Source of the DNA: Nocardia sp. alder85J
Lineage (GTDB): Bacteria; Actinomycetota; Actinomycetes; Mycobacteriales; Mycobacteriaceae
Length of the DNA: 64,000 nt
Reading direction: 5' to 3'
NCBI RefSeq assembly: GCF_020176955.2
Contig: NZ_JAIUCZ020000012.1
Span: 247,477 to 311,476 of the forward strand
Made by a program: the position numbers and the translations under genes. Positions 1 through 11,900 of the stretch are shown one piece after another (the first letter of the stretch is position 1; the number at the start of each line of letters is the position of its first letter). The notes under the pieces were generated by a model that ran no database searches, was not told the origin of the DNA, and saw only the letters and a list, made by a program, of their open reading frames with translations.

Positions 1-2959
1 CGGCACACCGAAGGGCGTGGCCGTCCCGCACAGCGCCGTCGTCAATCAATTGTGCTGGCTGCGGGACGAATTCACGATGAGCGCGGACGACCGGGTGTTG
101 CTCAAGACGCCCGCCACCTTCGACCTGTCGGTGTGGGAGTTCTGGTCGGCGCTCACCTGCGGCGGCAGCCTGGTGGTCACCGCGCCGGGTGCCGAACGTG
201 ACCCGGAATTGTTGTGCGACACGATGAATCGATACGGCGTGACGGTGCTGCACACGGTGCCGTCGTTGCTGACGATGCTGCTGGTCGCGGCGCGGCCGTT
301 GCCGCCGACGCTGCGGGCGGTACTCGCCATCGGCGAGGCGCTGCCCCCGGCGACCGCCGCCGAATTCCGCGGCCGCAGTGCGGCACGGTTGTTCAATCTC
401 TACGGCCCCACCGAGACGGCGGTCTCGATCACCTCCTACGAGGTGCGCGCGGATCACGAGCACACCGTGCCGATCGGCGGGCCGGTCCGTAACAGCCGGG
501 TCCAGGTGCTGGACGGCCGGTTGCGGCCGGTGCCGATCGGGGTGCCCGGCGAGCTGTACCTGTCCGGGGACCAGCTCGCCACCGGCTACCGGGATCGGCC
601 CGCGACGACCGCGGCGCGGTTCGTCGCCGACCCCTCCGGCAGCGGCGACCGGATGTACCGCTCCGGCGATATCGTCCGGTGGCGGGCCGACGGCGCCCTG
701 GAATACCTGGACCGGGCCGACTTCCAGGTGAAGATCGGCGGATTCCGGATCGAGCTCGGCGACGTGGAGGCCGCGCTGCTGCGCCTGCCCGGTGTCACCG
801 CCGCCGTGGCGGTGGTGCGCGACGGCAGCCGGCTGGTCGCGTATGCCGCGGTACCGGAATCGAATTCGAGCACCGAGGCGGCGCTGGCCCGCGGATTGGC
901 CGGGGAACTACCGAGATATCTGCTGCCGTCGGCGATCGTGGTCGTGGACGCCCTGCCGCTCACCGCGAACGGCAAGGTGGATCGCGGCCGGTTGCCCGAT
1001 CCGCCGCGTCCGGAGACGGTGTACCGCGCCCCGGTGTCACCGGCCCAGCGCGCGGTGGCGGCTGGATTCGCCGAACTGCTCGGCCTCGCCGAGCCCGGAC
1101 TAGACGACGATTTCTTCCGGCTCGGCGGCAATTCGCTGCTGGCCACCCGGCTCGCCGCACGCCTGGGCACCCGGCTGCGGGTGCGCCTGCCCGTCGCCGC
1201 GGTGTTCGAGGCGCCGACGGTGGACCAGCTGGCCCGCTGGGCCGAATCGGCCGACGCGGCCGTCGACCGGCCGCCGCTGCGCCGCCGCGACAGCCACGCG
1301 CCGGCTCCGCTGTCCCCGGCCCAGGCCCGGATGTGGGTACTGAACCGCCTCGATCCCGGCTCCGCCGCCTACAACGTCCCGGTCGCCCTGCGCCTGTCCG
1401 GCACGGTCGACCTCGCGGCGCTGGACGCCGCGATCCGGGATGTGCTGCACCGCCACGAATCCCTGCGCACCCGGTATCCCGACACCGGCGCCGGCCCGGT
1501 GCAGGAGGTGCTGTCCGTCGCCGACACGCTGCCGCCGCTGCATCCGATCTCGGTGGGCCGCAGTGAGATTCCGGCCCGCGTCGGTGCACTGGCCGCCGCG
1601 GGCTTCGACGTCACCGCCGCCCCGCCACTGCGGTCCGCGCTGTGGCGTTCCGCCCCGGGCGAATACGTCCTGGCGCTGGTCGTGCACCACATCAGCGGGG
1701 ACGGCTTCTCGCTGGCGCCGCTGACGGCCGACCTGATCACCGCCTACACCGCCCGGCTCGGCGGCGCCGCACCCGGCTGGACGGAGCTGCCGGTGCAGTA
1801 CGCCGATTACAGTGTCTGGCAGCACGAGATGCTCGGCGCCGACACCGATCCGGACAGCCTCGCGGCCGATCAGCTGGCCTACTGGGTCCGCCGGCTCGGC
1901 GAGGCGCCCGACCTGCTGCCGCTGCCCACCGACCGGCCCCGGCCCGCCCGCCGCGACATGCGCGGTGCGACGGTGACTTCCGGTGTGGACGCGGACCTCG
2001 GCGGTCGGCTCGCGGCGCTGGCGGACCGGCACGGCGCCACGCTGTTCACGGTGCTGCACACCGCCTTCGCGATACTGCTGGCGAAATCGGCGGGCACCCG
2101 GGAGGTCACGATCGGGGTGCCGGTGTCCGGCCGCGGCGAACGGGAGCTGGACGGCCTCATCGGCATGTTCGTCAATACCGTCGCGCTGCACAGTGACATC
2201 GACCCGCGGCAGCGTTTCGACGCGCTGCTGCGCCGGGTCCGGGACGAGGATCTCGCCGCGTTCGGCCGGGCCGACGTGCCCTTCGATCGGGTGGTGGAGG
2301 CCCTCGGCCGGGCCCGGACCGGTAGCCACACCCCGATCTTCCAGGTGCTGTTCAGCTTCGCGCACCGCCGGCCGGGGCGCGTCGAACTACCCGGCGCCAC
2401 CGTCGACGTGCTCGACGTGGCGATGCCGGAGGCCAAGTACGACCTCCAGCTCACCGTCGCCGAGCGTCCGGCCGACGCCGGGCTGGAGCTGCGATTCGAC
2501 TATGCCACCGATATTTTCGACGAGGTCACGGTGCGCCGGTACGCGGCGCGGCTGCTGACCGTGCTGGCCGCGGTGGCGGCCGATCCGGAGCTCACCGTCC
2601 GGGCCGTCGACATCCGCACCGACGAGGAACGGCGCCGGCCCGGCCCGCCCGCCGATCCGCTGCCACCGGACGTGGCGGCGCTGCCGGAGTTGATCGCGGC
2701 GGCCGCCGCGATCGCCCCGGACACCCTCGCCGTCTCACATGCCGGGCGCGACCTCGGATTCGGCGAACTGCACGGCAAACTCGACGCCGTCACGCGGGCG
2801 ATGGGTGGCGCGGCCACGCCCGTGGCACTGGTCAACATCGCGCTCGCCGGGCTGCTGCCCGGTATCCAGGCCGCCGTCGGCGCCGCCGGACTCGCGGAAC
2901 TCCTGCACACCCTGGGCGATCGCGCCCGGGGCTTGATCGCCTCGGAAGGAAGTCACTGA
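1..2959 (+). CDS. Non-ribosomal peptide synthetase, 5'-truncated (A-T-C)
   Basis: The reading frame is open from base 2, so the gene starts outside the window. It opens inside an A domain just after the TSGSTG loop (GTPKGVAV), followed by FDLSVW, NLYGPTE and NGKVDRG. A carrier domain follows with DDDFFRLGGNSL (phosphopantetheine Ser codon at about 1133). A condensation domain follows, with SPAQARMWVLNRL and the active-site HHISGDG at about 1684-1704. My reading of the A-domain pocket is DLWHLILVS plus the invariant Lys; I cannot assign a substrate. The last ~90 residues are not a complete domain but resemble an A-domain N-terminus (LPELI, then TLAVSHAG), and match the start of the next protein. 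The stop overlaps the next start as TGATG, so the two are coupled. The final C domain should work with the first A domain of the next protein. Confidence 0.95.
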   Translation, partial: GTPKGVAVPHSAVVNQLCWLRDEFTMSADDRVLLKTPATFDLSVWEFWSALTCGGSLVVTAPGAERDPELLCDTMNRYGVTVLHTVPSLLTMLLVAARPLPPTLRAVLAIGEALPPATAAEFRGRSAARLFNLYGPTETAVSITSYEVRADHEHTVPIGGPVRNSRVQVLDGRLRPVPIGVPGELYLSGDQLATGYRDRPATTAARFVADPSGSGDRMYRSGDIVRWRADGALEYLDRADFQVKIGGFRIELGDVEAALLRLPGVTAAVAVVRDGSRLVAYAAVPESNSSTEAALARGLAGELPRYLLPSAIVVVDALPLTANGKVDRGRLPDPPRPETVYRAPVSPAQRAVAAGFAELLGLAEPGLDDDFFRLGGNSLLATRLAARLGTRLRVRLPVAAVFEAPTVDQLARWAESADAAVDRPPLRRRDSHAPAPLSPAQARMWVLNRLDPGSAAYNVPVALRLSGTVDLAALDAAIRDVLHRHESLRTRYPDTGAGPVQEVLSVADTLPPLHPISVGRSEIPARVGALAAAGFDVTAAPPLRSALWRSAPGEYVLALVVHHISGDGFSLAPLTADLITAYTARLGGAAPGWTELPVQYADYSVWQHEMLGADTDPDSLAADQLAYWVRRLGEAPDLLPLPTDRPRPARRDMRGATVTSGVDADLGGRLAALADRHGATLFTVLHTAFAILLAKSAGTREVTIGVPVSGRGERELDGLIGMFVNTVALHSDIDPRQRFDALLRRVRDEDLAAFGRADVPFDRVVEALGRARTGSHTPIFQVLFSFAHRRPGRVELPGATVDVLDVAMPEAKYDLQLTVAERPADAGLELRFDYATDIFDEVTVRRYAARLLTVLAAVAADPELTVRAVDIRTDEERRRPGPPADPLPPDVAALPELIAAAAAIAPDTLAVSHAGRDLGFGELHGKLDAVTRAMGGAATPVALVNIALAGLLPGIQAAVGAAGLAELLHTLGDRARGLIASEGSH
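2680..2956 (+). other. C-terminal A-domain-like tail, possible docking segment
   Basis: After the C domain the protein continues for about 90 residues that look like only the first part of an A domain (LPELI, then APDTLAVSHAG), followed by an Ala/Leu-rich probable helical stretch with PVALVNIALAGLLPG. The opening of the following NRPS has the same pattern (LPDLI, APGRTAVRHA, PDALVQLAVANLAPG). That the two ends bind each other is inference. Confidence 0.55.
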
Positions 2960-5900
2960 TGTCCCAGGCAGATTCGGTTGCCCCGTTCCGTTCCGCCGAT
3001 CGGGCGGCACTGCGCGACGCCTACGGCATCGCCGACCTTCCGGACCTGATCGAGACCGTGGCCGACCTGGCACCGGGCCGCACGGCTGTCCGGCACGCGG
3101 ACACCACGATCGACTACGTGACCCTGGCCGGGGAACTGGCCACGCTCGCCGCCGCGACCGGCGGCGTGCTCACCCCCGATGCGCTGGTTCAACTCGCGGT
3201 CGCGAATCTGGCGCCGGGCCTGCTGGATTCGACCTCCGGTGCGCTCGCCGCCGCGCTGGACGAACTGCTGGAGGATGCGCTCGACACCGCCGCCGGGGTG
3301 CTGTCGCCCGGTCTGGCGCCGCCGGACACCCTGGCGACCCTGTTCGCGGAGCAGGTGCGGTGCACCCCCGACGCGCCGGCCGTGGAATTCCGCGGCCGCA
3401 CCCTGACCTACGCCGAATTCGACCGGCGCGCCGAACATCTCGCCCGACGGCTGGTCGCGCTCGGGGTCGGCCCGGACCGGCTGGTGGGTATCGCCGTGCG
3501 GCGGTCGATCGAGTTGCTGCTCGGCATCTACGCCGTGCACAAGGCGGGCGGCGCCTACGTCCCGCTGGATGTGGACCATCCGGCCGAACGCCTGGAATAC
3601 GTGCTGGACGTGGCCGCACCGGTCCTGCTGCTCACCACGACCGCCGATCGGCCGGCCTTCGATCCGGGCGTCCCGGTGCTGTGTGTCGACGAGATCGACA
3701 GGGCAGCAACGGATACCGCACCGGTGCCGGAGGACGGCCTGCGGCCGGTGGCCCGTCCGGACCACCTGGCCTACGTCCTGTTCACCTCGGGCTCGACCGG
3801 ACGGCCGAAGGGTGTGGCGGTCTCGCACCGGTCGATCGTCGCCAACCTGCGCTGGCGGCAGCGGCGCTACCCGCTGCACGACGGCGACACCGTGCTCCAG
3901 AAGACGCCGGTCACCTTCGACGTCTCGGTCTGGGAACTGTTCTGGCCGTTGCAGATCGGCGCACGACTGGTGATCGCGGAGCCGGACGGGCATCGCGACC
4001 CGGGCTATCTGCGCACCGCGATCGCCGGGAACCGGATCACCGTGGCGCATTTCGTGCCGTCCATGCTGGCCGAATTCGTCACGGCCGTCGCGGCCGCCGG
4101 TGGGGAGGCCGATCTCGACCCGCTGCGGCTGGTGTTCGCCTCCGGTGAGGCGCTGCCCGCCGCGACCGCCGCGGCCTTCCGCGACGTCAGCGGGGCCGCC
4201 CTGCACAATCTGTACGGGCCCACCGAAGCCGCGGTCGATGTGACCGGGCACGAGGTGACGGCTGCCGACGTGGCCGCGGTCCCCATCGGGACGGCAGCCG
4301 ACGACACCGAGTTGCTCGTCCTCGACGACGCGTTGCGGCCGGTGCCCGACGGCGTGGTCGGCGAACTGTATCTGGCCGGAGTTCAGCTGGCCCGTGGCTA
4401 TCTCACGCGCCCGGTGCTGACCGCGGAACGCTTCGTCGCCGCCCCGGACGGAGCGCCCGGCGACCGGATGTATCGCACCGGCGATCTGGTGCGCCGGCTG
4501 CCCGCCACGCACGGCGGTCCCCGCGCGCTGGAATATCTGGGCCGCACCGACTTCCAGGTGAAGCTGCGCGGACTGCGGATCGAACTCGGCGAGGTGGAGG
4601 CCGCGCTGCTGCGGCACGAGCAGATCCGGCAGGCCGCGGTCACCCTGCACCGCCGGGCCTCCGGTGACCACCTCATCGGCTACGTGGTCGCGGAGGTGGG
4701 TCTGGACACCCTGGCCGTGCTCGACGACGTGCGCCGCCGGCTCCCGTCGTACATGGTGCCCTCGCAACTGCTGGTGCTCGATCGAATGCCGTTGAATGCC
4801 AACGGGAAACTGGATCGCAGGGCGCTGCCCGAGCCCGAGTTCGGCAGTGGGCCGGCCGAATACCTGGCCCCCGCCACCGAGGCGGAGCGCGCGGTCGCCG
4901 GCATCTTCGCCGAACTGCTCGGCGTCGAGCAGGTGAGCGCCGACGCGGACTTCTTCCTGCTGGGCGGCAATTCGCTGATCGCCACCCGCGCCATCGCCCG
5001 CATCGGGTCGGCGCTGGGCCTCGTGATCGACGTCCGCGACTTCTTCGACCGGCCGACCCCGGCGGCCCTGGCCGCGCTGTCCGGCCGCGGCGGCCGGACG
5101 CCCGTGACGGCCGGGCCGCGCCCGCACCGGCTGCCGCTGTCCCCGGCACAGCGCCGCATGTGGTTCCTGAACCGGCTGGCGTGCAGCGGATTTACCGAGT
5201 CCGATCCCGCCGCAGGTGCATACGACTCCGCCGGCAGCGCATATGACCTCGGCACGGGCGCATCCGACACCGCCACCGGTGCATCCGATCCGGCCATGGG
5301 CGGATTCGATCCGGCGGCGGTGGACAACATCCCGGTGGCGCTGCGGCTGCGCGGCGACCTCGACCCGGACGCGCTGACCGCCGCGGTGGCCGCCGTCCTC
5401 GCCCGCCACGAGGTGCTGCGGACGAGCTATCCGCAGGATGCCGACGGCGCCCGCCAGGAGATACGGCCGGGCGCCGCCGTGGCGCTGGAGCCGGTGACCG
5501 TGAGCGATCCCGCCGCGGCGGTACAGGTGCTCGCCGCGACGGGATTCGACGTGACGACCGCGGCTCCGATCCGGATCACGCTGTTGCGCAGCGGCCCTCG
5601 GGACCACACCCTGGTGCTGGTCGTGCATCACATTGCCGCCGATGGCATGTCGATGGGCCTGCTGCTGCGCGATCTGGTCGCCGCCTACCGGGCGCACCGC
5701 CTCGGCACGGTCCCGGACTGGCCGCCGCTGCCGTTGCAGTACGCCGACTACGCCATATGGCAGCAACACTGGCTGGGCGACGACACCGATCCGAGTTCCG
5801 AGGCCGCTCGCCAGATCGCCTTCTGGCGGGCCGAACTCGCGGAACTGCCCGCCCAACTCGACCTGCCCGCCGATCGCCCGCGCCCCCGGGAGTCCACCCA

Positions 5901-8900
5901 TCGCGGCGGCGTCGTCGAATTCGAACTCGACGGCGCGCTGCGGGCCGCGATCGACCGGCTGGCCGGTCGGCATCGCGCGACGCCGTTCATGGTGCTGCAC
6001 GCCGCGCTCGCGGCGTTGCTGGCCCGGCTGTCCGGCACCACCGACATCGCCGTCGGTTCCCCCGACGCCGGTCGCGGCGACCCCGCCCTGGACGACCTGG
6101 TCGGTATGTTCGTCAACACCCTGGTGCTGCGCACCCGCGTGGCCGGGCGGCGTTCCTTCGCCGAACTGATCGCCGATACCCGCGAGACCGCGGTGCGGGC
6201 CTTCGCACATCGGGACGTGCCGTTCGAGCGGATAGTGGAAGTGCTGGACCCGCCGCGCTCCCGGGCCCGGCATCCGCTGTTCCAGGTGGCGCTGTTCCTC
6301 CAGAATCTGGCGCCCGTCGCACCCGAATTCCCGGAGCTGGCCGCCGAATTCGTCGAGGCGGCGACCGTCGTCGCGAAGTTCGATCTGCAACTGACGGTCT
6401 CGGAGCCACCGGCCGGTGCGGGCTATCGCGCCGAATTCACCTATGCCACCGACCTGTTCGACGCGCCGACCGTGCAGCAGTTCGCGGCCAAGCTGATCCG
6501 CCTGCTCACGGCGGTGACCGCCGATCCGGACCGCCCGATCGGCGATGTGCCGCTGCTGGATCCGGGCGAGCTGGACTACGTCACCGAGAGCTGGAACGCC
6601 AGCGGGCACCGGGTGACCGACCGCCTGCTGCACGAGGGTTTCGACGCCCAGGTGCGGCGCACCCCGGACGCTCGCGCCCTGGTCGCCGGTGACCTCGAGC
6701 TGACCTACGCCGAACTGTCGGACCGGGTGAACCGGCTCGCGCGCCGGCTCGTCGAACGCGGTGTCGGCCCGGAAACCCTGGTGGTCCTTGCCCTGCCGCG
6801 CTCGGTCGAACTCGTGGTCGCGCTGTACGCGGTGCTGCGTGCCGGCGGCGCCTACGTGCCCGTCGATCCGGGCCATCCGGCCGAGCGGATCCGCCATGTG
6901 CTCGAAACCGCCCGCCCCCGGCTGGTGCTGACCGCACCGGGCACGCAACTGCCCGCGCTGCCCGACACCCCGATCGAGGAACTGGACGAGCAGGCCCTCG
7001 TGGCATATTCGGCCGCCCGGCTCCGGGACGGCGAACTGCGCGCGCCGCTGCATCTCGATCATCCCGCCTATGTGCTGTTCACCTCCGGCTCGACCGGGCG
7101 GCCGAAGGGCGTCGCCGTCAGCCATCGGGCCATCGCGAACCAGATGGCCTGGATGCAGGACGAATACGCACTGCATCCGGGGGATGTCTATCTCCAGAAG
7201 ACGGCCACCACCTTCGACGTCTCGCTGTGGGGCTGGTTCCTGCCGCTGCGGGCCGGTGCGACGCTGGTGCTGGCCGGCCCCGACGGGCATCGCGATCCGC
7301 GGCACCTCGCCGAACTGACCGCGCGGCACCGGGTCACCGTCACCGATTTCGTGCCGTCGGTGCTCGCGGTGTTCGCCGCGCACGCCCGGCCGGGCGAATT
7401 GCGTTCGCTGCGCGACATCTTCGTGATCGGCGAGGCGTTCCCGCCGGAGACGGCGGCCGCGGTGCGCGCGGTGTGCGGGGCGCGGCTGCACAACCTGTAC
7501 GGGCCGACCGAGGCCGCGGTGTCGATCACCTACCGCGAGGTCACCGCCGCCGACACCCGGGTGGTGCCGATCGGCGAACCGGAGTGGAACAGCCGCGCCT
7601 ACGTGCTCGACGCCCGGCTGCATCCGGCCGGGATCGGGGTGCCCGGCGAGTTGTACCTCGGCGGTGCGCAATTGGCGCGCGGCTATCACGGCCGCCCGGA
7701 CCTGACCGCCGATCGGTTCGTCGCCGATCCGTTCTCGGCGCACGGCGAACGCCTGTATCGCACCGGTGATCTGGCCCGCTGGACCGCCGACGGCGAGCTG
7801 GAATACCTCGGGCGCACCGATTTCCAGGTGAAGTTCCGCGGGCAGCGTCTCGAACTCGGCGAGATCGAGGTGGCGCTGCTGGCCGGTCCGGGCGTCGGCC
7901 AGGCGGCCGCGCGGGTGATCGGCGCCGAATCCGGTGACCTGCTGGCCGCCTACGTGGTGCCGGTGCCGGGCCACGACCTGGACCTGGACCTGTTGCGCGC
8001 CATCGTGGCCGGCCGACTGCCGTCCGGCCTGGTCCCGGCGACCGTCACGGTGCTGACCGCATTGCCGCTGAACAGCAGCGGGAAGCTCGACCGGGGCGCA
8101 CTGCCGCTCCCGCGGCTGACCACCGCCCCGTACCGGGCGCCTCGCACGGCGACCGAAGTCGCGGTGGCGCAGGTGTTCTCGGAGGTGCTGCGACGCGAGC
8201 CGATCGGGCGCGACGACGACTTCTTCACCCTCGGCGGCAATTCGCTGGCCGCCACCCAGGTCACCGCCCGGCTGGGCCGCGCGCTGGGGGCGACGGTCCC
8301 GGTGCGTGCGCTGTTCGAGGCGTCGACGGTCGCCGGGCTGGCCGCCGCCGTCGCCGATGCCGCGCCCGCCCGCCGAGCGCTGACGAAACAGGCTCGGCCC
8401 GAGCCGATTCCGCTGTCGATGGCACAGCAGCGGATGTGGTTCCTGAACCGCTTCGAGATCGGCGGCCGGGCCGATGCCGCGGCGGCGTACCACATCCCGC
8501 TCGCGGTCCGGCTCAGCGGCGAGCTGGACATCGCGGCGCTGCGCCGCGCGGTCGCCGACGTGGTGGCGCGGCACGAGGTGCTGCGCACCTCCTATCCGGA
8601 TCGCGACGGGATACCCCGGCAGCTGATCCACGCCGAGGCCGAGGTGGTTCCGGAGATCCCCGTCGAGACGACCACGACGGCGGCACTGCCGCAACGCATC
8701 ATGCGGCTGATCGCGGCCGGATTCGACGTGACGCTCGAGATACCGCTGCGGATCGGGCTGTTCGAGCTCGGCCCGGACGACCATGTGCTGGTCCTGGTCG
8801 CCCACCACATCGCCGCCGACGGCTGGTCGACCGGCCCGCTCACCCGCGATCTGATGACGGCGTACGCCGCCAGGTCGGCCGGTGCGGCCCCCGGCTGGCC

Positions 8901-11900
8901 CGGACTGCCGGTGCAGTATGCCGATTACGCGATCTGGCAGCACGAGGTGCTCGGCGCCGAGGACGACGCGGACAGTGTGATCGCCGCGCAGGTGGCGTTC
9001 TGGCGGGCCGAATTGACCGGGGTGCCGGATGAACTGGTGCTGCCCGTGGACCGGCCCCGCCCGGCGCGGCCCTCGTTCGCGGGCGACCGGGTCCGCTGTG
9101 TCCTACCGGCCGAGGTCCGGGACGGCTTGCAGCGCTTGGCCGCCGAACAGCAGGCGACGCTGTTCATGACCCTGCACGCGGCACTCGCGGTACTGCTGTC
9201 GCGGGTGGCCGCCACCGAGGACGTGGTGGTGGGCTCCGCGGTCGCCGGCCGTGGCGAGGCCGAACTCGACGATCTGGTCGGCATGTTCGTCAACAGCCTG
9301 GTGCTGCGGACCCGGGTGCCCGCCGCGGCGACCTTCCGGGAGGTGCTGGCGGCGGTGAAGTCCGCGGACCTGCGGGCATTCGCCCATGCCGATCTGCCGT
9401 TCGAGCGCCTGGTCGAAGTGCTGGACGTGCCGCGCTCCACCGCGCGCCACCCGCTGTTCCAGGTGGCGCTGGCGGTCGACGACCTGCCGCTGCCCGCGTT
9501 CGAACTGCCCGGAATGACCGCCGGACCGGTCGATCTCGCGGCCGGCGCCACCAAAGTGGATCTGTTCCTCACCGTTCGGACCGCGGGCCCGGAGCCCGTC
9601 GCCGAATTCACCTATGCCCGGGACCTGTTCGACGCCCGCACGATCGAGGCCCTGGCCGCGCGCTTCCTGCGCCTGCTCGGTGGCATCGTCGCCGAACCCG
9701 ATGTGCCGGTGGGGGATCTGCGGCTGATCGAGACCGCGGAATATCGGGCACTGACAACAGATCGCGCCGCGGGCCCGCGTGCGGGCGCGCTGCTGCCGGA
9801 CCTGCTCACCCGCGGCCTGCTCGCCGGGCGGGACCGGATCGCGATCCGATCCGAGGGCCGTTCCCTGGGCTACGGCGAACTCGACGAGGCGTCGTCACGG
9901 CTGGCCCGGGTGCTGATCGGGCGCGGGGTCGGCCCGGAACGGCTGGTGGCGGTCGCACTGCCGCGCTCGGCCGAACTGGTCACGGCGGTGCTGGCCATCG
10001 CGAAGGCCGGTGGCGCGCACGTGCCGATCGACCCGACCCATCCGGCGGATCGACTGCGGCACCTGGTCACCGATGCCGCGGCGGTACTCGGCCTGACCAC
10101 GGCCGCCTGGGCCGACCGGCTGCCCGACGAGGTGCCGTGGCTGGTGCTCGACGACCCGGAGACCCGGCAGCAGTGCGCCGCCGCGGCGGCGACGCCGATC
10201 GGCGACGCGGAGCGGCTGTCGCCGGTGCGGCCCACCCACCCGGCCTACGTGCTCTACACGTCGGGTTCCACCGGAACACCCAAGGGCGTCACCGTGACTC
10301 ACACCGGTCTGGCGGCGCTGGCGGACTACGCCCTGACCACCTACCGGCTGCGGCCCGGTCACCGATTTCTGCAATTGTGTTCGCCGAGTTTCGATCCCTC
10401 GGTGCTGGAATGGATTTCGGCGTTGTCCTCGGGTGCGACGCTGGTGATCGTGCCGCCGCGCATCGTCGGCGGTCCGGAACTGGCCGCACTGCTGCGCGAC
10501 GAGGCGGTCACCCATGCGATCTTCACCCCGGCGGTGCTGAGCACCGTCGATCCGCAGGGCCAGGGGCAACTGGAGGTCGCCATCGTCGGCGGCGATGTCA
10601 CCACCCCGGAACTGCTGGCGAAATGGCATGCCGGACGACGATATCTGAACACCTACGGGCCGACCGAGGCGACGATCGCGGTATCCAGCGCACAGCTGAC
10701 CCCGGGCCGTCCGCTGACCATCGGTACCCCGCTGCCCGGGGTCACCGCGCTGGTCCTCGACGCCCGCCTGCATCCGGCGCCGATCGGCGTGGCCGGGGAA
10801 CTGTACGTGGCCGGATCCGGTGTGGCGCGGGGCTATCGGAACCGTCCCGGCCTGACCGCCGAGCGATTCGTCCCCGATCCGTGGGGGGCGCCCGGCGCTC
10901 GGATGTACCGCACCGGTGACGTGGTCCGCTGGATCGAGCACGACGGCCGTCGCGAGCTGGAGTACGTCGGCCGCACCGATTTCCAGGTCAAGATCCGTGG
11001 CGTCCGCATCGAACTCGGCGAGATCGACGCGGTGCTGGCCGCGCATCCCGGCGTCGACTTCGTCACCACGCTCGGCCGCGAACACGCTTCGGGCGACACG
11101 ATTCTCGTGTCCTATGTGCTGCCCCGGCCGGGTGGCGCACCGCAGCCGGAGGAGCTCACCGAATTCGCCGCGCGCAGTCTGCCGTCGCATCTGGTCCCGT
11201 CGGCGATCGTGATCCTGGACAAGATTCCGCTGACCCCGGTGGGCAAGCTGGATCGCCGGGCCCTGCCGGAGCCGGTGGTGACGACGGCCGAGTACCGGCC
11301 GCCGGTCGGCGCGGCGCAGACGCTGGTGGCCGCGATCTTCGCGGCGGTGCTGGCGGTGGAACGCGTCGGCGCCGACGACGATTTCTTCCTGCTGGGCGGC
11401 AATTCGCTGTCCGCGACCCAGGTGTCGGCGCGGCTGGCCCGCGCGACCGGTGCGGTGGTGCCGGTGCGGACCGTGTTCGACGCCTCGACGGTGCGAGCGC
11501 TCGCCACCCGGATCACGGTGCCGGACAATGCCGATGCGCGACAGCGCGCACTGCCGGCACTGGCCCGGGCACCGCGCGACCGGGCCGTCCCGGTGTCGAT
11601 CGCCCAGCAACGGCTGTGGTTCCTCAACCGGTTCGAGGCCGGCGGTGCGGGATACAGCATCCCCTTCGCCCTGCGGCTGACCGGTGCGCTGGATGTCGCC
11701 GTACTGCGGGCGGCGCTCGGCGACGTGATCGCCCGGCACGAGACGCTGCGCACCCGGTATCCGGAACGCGGCGGCGAGGCGGTGCAGGAGATCCTCACGG
11801 CCGGAACATATTCCGTTCCGCTGACGGAGGCGGCCGTGGCCACCGCGGAACTGCCCGCGGTGTTCGAGGCGACGGTGCGCCGCGGCTTCGACGTCACCGC

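Noticed and set aside
2953..8943. Antisense open frame of about 2000 codons opposite the giant NRPS (also 9895-13782, 51821-58060 and 58316-63928)
   Set aside because: The predicted proteins are Arg/Gly/Gln-rich low-complexity sequences without motifs or ribosome sites, as expected from the reverse of high-GC3 coding DNA.
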